Source: Sabellastarte sp. h YS-2021
Taxonomy: Eukaryota > Annelida > Polychaeta > Sabellida > Sabellidae
Direction of reading: 5' to 3'
NCBI GenBank assembly: GCA_964017235.1
Contig: OZ024936.1
Location: 38,214,040 to 38,278,039 of the forward strand
DNA: 64,000 bases
In this document: positions 57,086 through 64,000 of the stretch, in pieces
How positions within the stretch are numbered: the stretch's first letter is position 1
How the letters are laid out: every line of letters begins with the position of its first letter
Notes under the pieces: model-generated
The model's database searches: none
The model's input: the letters and a program-made list of their open reading frames with translations, nothing else
What the model was told of the DNA's origin: nothing
Made by a program: the position numbers and the translations under genes

Positions 57086-57930
57086 CCAGATTACACCAGT
57101 TTTGGAAAAAATTGGCCCCTGTCCCCTTCCGGTTCCGGCCAAAATTGACCAGGTCACCCACCATAACAAGCTATTATGTAAATCCACACAGGAACCTCTA
57201 CTTGTTGGTGCCATTGCATCAACTGTTGAACAAAAATGCAGTAGAGTTGGTCAAAAACCAAGAATCTCTGGGCTTTTACAACCGACTATTCTTTTTACCA
57301 AAACCCAACAACCGATGGAGACCTATCTTGGACCTAAGTACCCTGAACAAATTTTTTATATAAAGACAGAGTCATTCAAAATAGAGACACTAGAGACATT
57401 AAAAATCTCTCTGCAAGCAGGGGAGTGGGTTTCAAAGAGGTATACTTCCACATACCAATACACAGCCAGTCCAGGAAGTACATGCATTTCCACGTCCAGG
57501 GTCAGTCCTACCAATTCAAAGCACTACCATTTGGCCTGTCCACAGCTCCGATGGAATTAAGAGTCGTAGCGAAAGAGGTCAAGTTTTTGGCACTACAGAA
57601 GGGTATAAGGATCCACCAAGTATCTAGATGACTGGTTGGTTAGAGCCAGATCCCACCAAATTTGTCTCCAGCATACACAAACCTTGGTAGCTCTCTGTCA
57701 GGAATTGGGTTGGCTAGTGAACAAAGACAGAGCAGAACTGGAGCCCAAACAGGTTTTCAACTTCGTAGGTTACCAGTTCGATCTGATGGAGGACAAGGTC
57801 AGGTCCACCCAAGAGCATTGGCAGACGCTACAAACAAAAATAAGAGACCTCATGTCTGGTCCGGAAGCTAATGTCCCTAATAGGGTTACTGACAGCAACA
57901 GAGAAACAAGTTCACTTAGGCCGGTTAGTG
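57040..57930 (+). pseudogene. F2c reverse transcriptase
   Basis: DLPVGARLHQFWKKL (about 57067), RPKLTRSPT, NKNAVELVKNQ, LFFLPKPNNRWRPILDLSTLN, then a frame change. Motif A is lost by a 13 nt deletion (EWV then GFKEVYFHIPI near 57428). Motif B LPFGLSTAPMEL is near 57527. YLDD is present at about 57620 but in a shifted frame. The thumb ELGWLVNKDRAELEP (about 57705) follows. Inactive. Confidence 0.8.
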
Positions 57931-58330
57931 GCAGTTGAGACCAAACAACTCAAGGGTACCAGAGACACTAGAAAAGGTGATCCCCATTCCCATGTCACTC
58001 CATCCACATCTGAAATGGTGGCTGGAGGAAGACAATGTACTCGCAGGTCAACCACTATACCCACTAAAACATGCTCTGCAAATCTTTACAGACGCATCAA
58101 AGGAAGGAGGGGGCACTTAATTAAACGAGCACACTGCAAGGAGAGACTGGCCCCTTCTAGAAACCAAACTACACATAAATTATCTGCAACTAAAAGCGGT
58201 CTTTCTGGCTGTAAAAGAGTTCCAGGACCTCTGCTCAAACAACATAGTCCTCATTGCTACAGACTACACAACAGTGGTTGCATACAAGGAGGGAGGGATG
58301 TAGTCTAGGCTGGGCCGAACCATTCAAACA
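57931..58330 (+). pseudogene. F2c RNase H, internally deleted
   Basis: IFTDASKEGGGT near 58082 (first Asp), YLQLKAVFLAVK near 58181 with Gln in place of the catalytic Glu, and IATDYTTVVAY near 58254. The segment from there to GRTIQTEW is collapsed near 58290-58310, removing the ARHI and ADKLS blocks and the last catalytic Asp. Confidence 0.75.
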
Positions 58331-58760
58331 GAGTGGCCCTTCAATCCAGAGGTCTTCAAAGCAATATGTTGCCAGTGGCACCAGCCCAAAGTTGACCTCT
58401 TTGCCACCAGATTCAACAACAAGCTTTCACAATATGTCTCACCAGTTCCAGACCCCCAGGCATGGGCAGTGGATGCACTCAGCCTGTCATAGGAGGATCT
58501 GGACCCATATGCCTTCCCACCAGTAACCATCTTGGGCAGTGGTAAAATTGCAGGACTACCCGTGCAAGAGGATCATACTGATTGCACCACTGTGGCCAAA
58601 CATGCCTTGGTCCTGGGACCTAGTGACCATGTCCAGTCAGATCCCACTGTTCTTCCCCAATCTGGTTATTCAACAGGAATCTGTCAAACCTTAATCTACA
58701 TGCCTGGCTCCTAGATCCACAGCTATCAAGGACCAGGGCATCTCTGAAGCAGTTGCAGCA
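58331..58760 (+). pseudogene. F2c methyltransferase-like segment
   Basis: KVDLFATRFNNKLSQYVSPVPDPQAWAVDALSLS (about 58389-58490), then a stop where Trp is expected and DPYAFPPVTIL (about 58504). The same order and PP box as F2a 10613-10760. Downstream IAPLWPNMPWSWD-like sequence is near 58580. Confidence 0.55.
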
Positions 58761-59705
58761 TGCATTGAGGCTCCTCAAAGAGGATCAACCAGATCAGTCT
58801 ATGAGGCAAAGTGGACCATTTTTACAAAGTGTAATCAGGTAGACTTCAGGGCACCACCTCTAAAAGTCCATAGCCGACTTCCTCCTGTACTTATTTCAGG
58901 ACAGGAAGTTACAGCCGGGCACCATTGATGGCTATAGGTCAGCCATTGCTGACGAACTGGGGAATTCCCCCATTAATGTCAGCAAAGATAAAAATCTCAC
59001 TTGTCTCCTGGATAACTTCCACAGAGACAGAACCAAGGCTCATAGAGGTATACCCTCTTGGAACCTTTCCCTCGTACTACACCAGCTGACAAAGGCTCCC
59101 TTTGAACAACTAAAAGCGGCCTCCCTGAAGCACTTGACCTTCAAGACTGTCTTCCTGTTGGCCTTGGGTTCAGGTAAACACAGGAGTGAGATCCATGCTT
59201 GGCTAGATAAGAACATCAGACACCAGTCAGATTGGTGCAAAGTGTCTCTTTAACCCTCACCCAGCTGTCTTTCCAGTTGGCTAAGGAGGGTCAAGACAGT
59301 GTGGCCCCGATGGTAATTCCAGCCCTGGCCCCCATTCTGGATAAGTCACTTAGGGTGACAAGTCCTTATGTCTAGTCAGAGCCCTGCATTATTACTTGGA
59401 CAGGACCTCAGATTTCAGGCAGAACAAGGAGCTAGTATTTGTCTCCCCCAAGAAAGGTTTTGCCAAATATTTCTCCCCTGCCACTGTCTCCTCATGGATC
59501 AAGCAGACTGTGATCCTATGAGCTCTCTGATCAGCAAGCCCTCACCTTACATCAGGTCAAAGCCCATGATGTTAAGGCCTTTTCTGCCTCTAAGGCCTTC
59601 CAGTCGGGAGTTTCCTTAGACCAGATCTTATCAGCCTGTCACTGGAAATCTCACAACACCTTCACACAATTCTATTTGAAGGATGTTGCCTGGGCTGATT
59701 CATAG
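58761..59705 (+). pseudogene. F2c tyrosine recombinase
   Basis: VYEAKWTIFTK near 58798, SIADFLLYLFQDRKLQPGTIDGYRSAIAD (about 58868), box I GKHRSEIHAW (about 59173) and DWCKVSL (about 59230). Frameshifts follow near 59250-59380. SLCPVRALHYYLD near 59366, the box II region with HDVKAF (Arg replaced by Lys, about 59566), ACHWKSHNTF (about 59635) and FYLKDVAWAD (Tyr about 59672) precede the stop at 59702. Inactive. Confidence 0.8.
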
Positions 59706-59866
59706 CTTTTCCATTTGGGGTCAGTTGTGGTGATCCACCAACATGCCCAGAAATGAGGAGATGTGTACATATGAACATAATATATATACTTTGTACATAG
59801 TATATAAGTATAAAAATAAAACCAAAAAACCACAAAAAACTGTGACATCCTTCCTTTGGAAGGTTT

Positions 59867-60202
59867 ATTATCTCCCGCCGGGCTTTAGCCCACGAGGGAG
59901 ATTATAAAATGCATCGTGTATGCGTGCGTGGGTTCGTGTGTTAGTGTGTCACACAGATTTCTCCAAAACTACTACAGCTACAGATTTTTTGTCAATTAAT
60001 TGTCCTCATGCCCTTGAAAATTTTATATTTTTTGGGGATTTGTGGACTTAGGCCTAAAGATAAGTGAGTAATAGCAATTTTAGCTACATTGAGTACAGGA
60101 CTCATAACTCAAAAAATATTGCAGTTAGAGCTACTTTGTCCTTAGTTATAAGATGGTACATAGTTTTGGGTTCCATTGCATGCCATAAGTGAGTAATAGC
60201 TA
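59867..60202. repeat. Third hairpin-headed repeat with S2-like monomers
   Basis: The head TTATCTCCC...GGGAGATTAT (59867-59904), with an inner GGGCTTTAGCCC hairpin, precedes a CGTG-rich tract (about 59910-59945) and the core TCTCCAAAACTACTAC (about 59960). S2-like monomers follow (GTGAGTAATAGC; AACTCAAAAAATATTGCAGTTAGAG). It ends where F1d starts. Confidence 0.65.
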
Positions 60203-60598
60203 TTTTATTATGCTACAATAGCTTACCATGTGGGACTGAATGCTGTTCTTGGATGGCCGCCAGGCCCGGCCAACGTCTAAGAAAAAAAGACATTTATTGT
60301 TGGCCGTAGCCTCAGGTTGTCGTCACGTGACTTACCCCATTTGTCTTCTCCTTTCTCGTTGGCCGCCGCCATATTGGAATATATTGTGAAGTTTTTCTGC
60401 CGTTTTGTACTTATATCTCAGCTTATTGATATTGTTGGATGTTTATTTTTAGCCATTTTGTTTATTTACCTTTAAAGCACGTTTTGCTTAACTTTCCGTC
60501 CATTCGGATAAGTATTTCCTCTGTTTTTCTGTTGTGAGTTTTCGCCTCGGCTAATTTACTTTATGTAATCGGGTCCACCTATTTTATTGTGTTTCAAC

Positions 60599-60900
60599 AT
60601 GTCTTCTCACCAATCCATTAAAGACAAAGCCCGCGCATCTAAATGCCATCATTTCTGTCATGCTTTCGACACCCATAATTACTGTCCTACCTGCAGAGAG
60701 GCAGGCAAGGGAGATGATCCCTGTGTCACTTTCATATCACCTTGTGAGATTTGCACTTCCTTTATGGAAGAACAGTTAACTAAAATTGCACACAGGAAGA
60801 GATATGTGAAGAAACCAGATAAGAAGGCTGACAGGAATGATCAAGAACTTGGTCAGATTTCCTCTGATTCTGTCAGAATACAAGACCCTTCAAAAAGACC
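60599..60900 (+). pseudogene. F1d gag N-terminal part
   Basis: ATG at 60599 (MSSHQSIKDKARASKCHHFC). Putative zinc motif C-x2-C-x9-C-x6-C-x2-C (CPTCREAGKGDDPC near 60686, ending CEIC). An acidic/basic linker follows, ending near GQISSDS. The gag core present in F2 copies is missing: RT N-terminal sequence starts within about 50 bp, in another frame. The open frame to 61123 is therefore gag fused to out-of-frame RT bases. Confidence 0.75.
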
Positions 60901-60904
60901 AAGC

Positions 60905-61790
60905 TCTGGCCGATTGCATCCAGTCTCTCCTGTCAAAGAACGCTATCGAAAGGGTGTAAAATGTAAAATCTCTCGGATTTTACAGTCGCCTGTTTCTTGT
61001 CCCCAAGCCTCACCAAAGGTGGAGGCCAGTAATAGACTTAAGCAGGCTCAACACTTTTCTACATGTAGAAAAGTTCAAAATGGAAACTCCAGAGTCCATC
61101 AGAACCTCCCTGGTTCCAGGTGAATGAGTATCGTCGATAGACCTATCGGACACTTACCTTCACATCCCCATCCACCTGAACTCAAGGAAATACCTAAGGT
61201 TTTGCCACAGGTCACCTCCCTTCTGTTTGGACTAGCCACAGCCCCCCAGGTCTTTACAATGATCGTAAAGGAAGTGAAGCTCGTGGCCCTCTCCAGAGGA
61301 CTCAGACTTCACCAATACCTGGACTGGCTGATCAGGTCCCAGTCTCAGGAAGAAGCCCAAGTGAACACTCAGGCAGTGGTAGACCTAACCCAGTCCTTGG
61401 GGTGGATAATAAATCAGGAAAAATCAGAACTGACTCCTACTCAGGTGTTTTCGTTCGTGGGCTACGAATACCATCTAGATTCAGCCCTTGTAAAACCCAC
61501 TCAAGAGAGATGGCTCAAACTTCAGGATTTGATCCTACGACTCAAGTCAAAACATGTTTTGACTGCAAGATGTTTGATGTCGCTAATTGGGTTGCTTGCC
61601 TCAACGGAGAAGATGGTCCCGGAGGGACGCCTTCACATGAGGCCCTTTCAGTTTCATCTCAAGGAGCACTGGAGATATCCTCAGTCACTGGACAACCTCC
61701 TTCCTTGGACAGATGTCATTTCTCCACACCTAGACTGGTGGCAGAATCCCGCAAATGTGATGAAAGGCGCAGACCTTCATCCCAAAGAGC
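60905..61790 (+). pseudogene. F1d reverse transcriptase
   Basis: ALADCIQSLLSKNAIERV from about 60902, then an in-frame TAA, GFYSRLFLVPKPHQRWRP, VIDLSRLN, KMETPESIRTSLVPGE, TGA in place of Trp, and motif A SSIDLSDTYLHIPIH near 61130-61170. A frameshift near 61205 leads to motif B LLFGLATAPQVFT (about 61217). Motif C reads HQYLDWL (61310-61330): one Asp codon of YLDD is deleted. The thumb segment SLGWIINQEKSELTP (about 61395) is intact. Confidence 0.85.
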
Positions 61791-62110
61791 ACAGTATCCA
61801 ACTCTTTACAAGACGCCTCAAACGAAGGTTGGGGCGCTCACTTAGATCAAAGATCTACCCAGGGTCTGTGGTCAGACCAGGAAAAAAGGCTACACATAAA
61901 CATCCTAGAGTTGAAGGCGGTCTCACTGGCCCTTCGAAACTTCAAGACCAGTACCAGGACCAAACAGTTCTAGTTGCAACGGACAACTCGACGGTGGTAG
62001 CCTACATAAACAAACAAGGGGGAACTCACTCAGAGATGTGCGCTCTCTTGTGGAAGATCATGACTTGGTGCCACCACTATCACATAACATTAAAGGCCAG
62101 ACACATTCCC
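61791..62110 (+). pseudogene. F1d RNase H
   Basis: An extra A near 61809 shifts the frame, so FTDAS (first Asp) and LELKA (Glu) are readable only in another frame (DASNEGWGAHL; ILELKAVSLALR near 61905). The frame is regained before VLVATDNSTVVAYINKQGG (about 61967). A short deletion near 62110 removes part of the ARHIPG-x-NVMADLLSR block and shifts the frame again, losing the last Asp. Confidence 0.8.
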
Positions 62111-62189
62111 GGGTGTGATGGCCGACCTCCTATCCAGGTCCAACCAAGTGCAGTCGACATAATGGTCACTGCATCCACAGGTGTTCAAA

Positions 62190-62600
62190 CAGATCTGCCA
62201 GAAGTGGTTCACTCCTCATGTGGACCTGTTTGCCACTCATCTGAACCGCAAACTCCCTCTCTATGTGTCCCCAATCCCAGACCCAAAGGCCTGGGACATA
62301 GATGCTCTGAACATAAACTAGTCGGGTCTCACTGCTTATGCTTACCCTCCGACGGCTCTCCTTCACAGGGTGATCCAAAAGATCAAGCAATGCCATTGCC
62401 TGATCATCGTAATAGCCCCAGGCTGGCCAGGGATGCCCTGGTTTTGGGACCTAGTGCAGCTCTCAACAGAGATCCCACTACAACTCCCAGTGTCAACGAC
62501 CCTACTCCAACAGTCCCACAAGTATGTGTTCCACAACAACCCGCAACAGCTCATCCTCCACGCCTGGTGTCTAGGAGCGGACAACTCCAAGAACAAGGCT
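62190..62600 (+). pseudogene. F1d methyltransferase-like segment
   Basis: In the frame offset from the long open frame: VDLFATHLNRKLPLYVSPIPDPKAWDIDAL (about 62222-62310), a stop where Trp is expected, AYAYPPTALL (about 62337), IIVIAPGWPGMPWFWDLVQL (about 62405) and LILHAWCLG (about 62550). The DPPW/NPPY box is AYPP. The 3' end overlaps the start of YR in a different frame, a known DIRS arrangement. Confidence 0.55.
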
Positions 62601-63660
62601 TCTCTGTGGAGGTGGCAGAGAGAATTGCTGCTCCTCCTCAGCGGTCATCAACAAGGACCATCTACAAGTCAAAGTGGGCCCTATTTGAAGAATGGTGCAG
62701 AGAAAATTCGGTGGATTTCTCCTCTCCATCTGTGAAACAAATCTCAGATTTTTTCATGTACCTGTACCAAGACCTAAACAGGCGCCCCTCGACCATTGAT
62801 GATTACAGGACTGCCATCGTTGACACTTTGGGCCCAACGGCCCACCATATTGCACACAATGCAGACCTTCATAGGTTACTCTCCAGTTTCCACAGGGATC
62901 GTCCAAAAAGTTCCAGAAATCTTCCTAAGTGGAACCTTTCTGTTGTTCTCAATGAGCTCACAAAAGCACCCTTTGAGCCTATGAAAGACACAGACCTCAA
63001 ACATCTTACTCTCAAAACTGCTTTCTTGCTAGCTTTGGCCTCGGGCAAGCGCCGCTGCGAAATCCATGCCTGGGTCGCAAACAAAGTATCTAATCTAGGC
63101 CAATGGGAAAAGGTTGCCTTGTTCCCTTCTTCTGACTTCATAGCCAAAAACCAACTAGCAAGAGAAGGTTCTCAAAGTGTGTCTCTGGTGACTATTCCTG
63201 CTTTGACTACCATAGTAGATCGACAATTCAAAGAAGATAGGACCCTGTCTCCTGTGCGGGCCCTGAGGTACCATTTGGATCGAACCAAAGACCTGAGAGG
63301 GTCTCGGTCCCTCCTTTTCATCTCCTTCAAGAAAGGACATACCTCAGACATCAGACCCGCTACTCTCTCCTCCTGGTTGAAACAAACCATTCTACTTTGT
63401 TACAAACAAGCAGACCAACAAGCCTTGGACTTGGTCCAAGTAAAGGTGCATGACATTAGGGCCTTCGCAGCCTCTAAGGCTTTTTAGGGTGAGGTATCGG
63501 TGGACCAGATCATGCAAGCCTGTAACTGGAAAGCTCACAACACATTTACAAATTTCTATCTAAAAGACCGTACTTGGTCAGACAACAACAACAATATGTA
63601 TCTGGGACCAGTAGTAGCAGCACCACAGGTCCTAGACCCTTTCCCTCAGACCTGACATCC
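62560..63660 (+). pseudogene. F1d tyrosine recombinase
   Basis: VAERIAAPPQRSSTRTIYKSKW (about 62611), RRPSTIDDYRTAIVD, LTKAPFEPMKDTDLKHLTLKTAF, box I GKRRCEIHAW (Arg 63049-63054) and box II VHDIRAF (His 63449, Arg 63458). A TAG at 63485 replaces a Tyr codon of F1a (SKAFYSG). The frame then continues to ACNWKAH, with Asn where the catalytic His is expected, and FTNFYLKD with the nucleophile Tyr near 63556, ending LGPVVAAPQ. One stop and one catalytic substitution separate it from an intact enzyme. Confidence 0.85.
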
Positions 63661-63661
63661 T

Positions 63662-63662
<1 letters not shown>

Positions 63663-63694
<32 letters not shown>
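63663..63694 (+). repeat. G32 homopolymer
   Basis: Uninterrupted G run at the position where F1a has six G and F1b twelve. Its length is likely unreliable in assemblies. Confidence 0.9.
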
Positions 63695-63698
<4 letters not shown>

Positions 63699-64000
63699 TC
63701 CGCTACAACCAAGTCTTCAGGAATCTATTCCCAGGGTCTAGGTATAAGTTACCTCATCAGGGTATTTCGGGTAAGGTCTTTATATTCTTCACTTTCTTTA
63801 GCTTTAATTGTATAATGTATTAAGGACCTTAAGGTTGTCATTAATCTCCTTTAGGTGTCAATATTTTTGATAGCTCTGGGCCTTGGGCTCAGACCCCTTC
63901 TGTGATGGCCCTTGGGGCTTTACCCCTCCTAAGTGTACTTCGGCTACACCTCCTTCTCCTGTCAAAACACCCAGACAGTTTATTAGCACTGTCAATCATT
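63695..64000 (+). other. F1d 3' untranslated region (partial)
   Basis: Matches the F1a 3' region (CCCAGGGTCTAGGTAT; CTTGGGGCTTTACCCCTCC) without the MITE, and so gives the empty site for MITE copy 1. Continues past the window. Confidence 0.7.

Larger units (their letters stand above)
39046..59866 (+). mobile_element. DIRS element F2c, split by F3-B
   Basis: The left end is slightly eroded (GTTAATACACACTATCC near 39053, compare F2a 6583). Gag begins at 39203, is interrupted exactly at 39837/39838 by F3-B, and resumes at 54060. RT, RH, MT-like and YR follow to about 59705 and a 3' region to 59866. A tandem duplication copies the F3-B/gag junction. No internal complementary region or right repeat is seen; a new hairpin-headed repeat begins at 59867. 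Confidence 0.75.
60203..64000 (+). mobile_element. DIRS element F1d, runs out of window
   Basis: Left end TTTTATTATGCTACAATAGC at 60203-60205, inserted in S2-like repeat. A leader, a shortened gag (60599-60860), RT, RNase H, MT-like, YR and 3' region follow. It is the most continuous F1 copy, but a 787-codon open frame (61124-63487) results from several indels that happen to cancel. The internal complementary region and right end lie beyond 64000. Confidence 0.8.

Overview
The window reads as repeat-rich eukaryotic DNA, most likely from a marine invertebrate and possibly a mollusc. That guess rests only on the repeat mix: DIRS-type tyrosine-recombinase retrotransposons, an L1/Tx1-like LINE, a Penelope-like GIY-YIG remnant, Helentron/HINE-like elements with internal tandem repeats, and a PIF/Harbinger-like MITE. 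I found no host gene, rRNA, tRNA or CRISPR array. Nearly all protein similarity belongs to transposons, and nearly every copy is broken by stops, frameshifts or deletions.

Layout. 1-1869: 3' end of a family-1 DIRS (F1a) holding a 554 bp MITE. 1870-6460: a second F1 copy (F1b). 6574-11948: a long family-2 copy (F2a) with gag, Cys-rich region, reverse transcriptase (RT), RNase H (RH), methyltransferase-like (MT) and tyrosine recombinase (YR). 11949-13745: a short tandem-repeat block with two MITEs head to tail. 13746-17515: F1c. 17516-20700: F2b. 20700-24700: degenerate tandem repeats of two types, S1 (about 151 bp) and S2 (about 156 bp). 24701-34390: a minus-strand LINE flanked by a 15 bp target duplication and split by two hairpin-headed tandem-repeat elements. 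35307-35794: Penelope-like remnant. 36060-38480: mostly S2 and unclassified sequence. 38483-59866: a nest of DIRS elements (F2 remnant > F3 remnant > F2c > F3-B > tandem-repeat element > F3-C). 60203-64000: F1d, which runs out of the window.

How the parts fit. The DIRS copies share the order gag, RT, RH, MT-like, YR. Two F3 copies keep inverted terminal repeats and an internal complementary region, and both insertion sites can be read to the base with no target duplication. The most unusual signals are these. (i) All three F2 copies have a TGA stop in a leaky context (stop-CAR-YYA), with gag in frame before it and a very Cys-rich frame after it that overlaps the start of RT. (ii) Three tandem-repeat families share one architecture: foldback hairpin, CGT-rich tract, then a core resembling TAACTYGAAAAC about 84-110 bp downstream. 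(iii) MITE copies sit in CAG targets, two of them sharing one CAG. All calls come from reading by eye; no alignment or database search was run.
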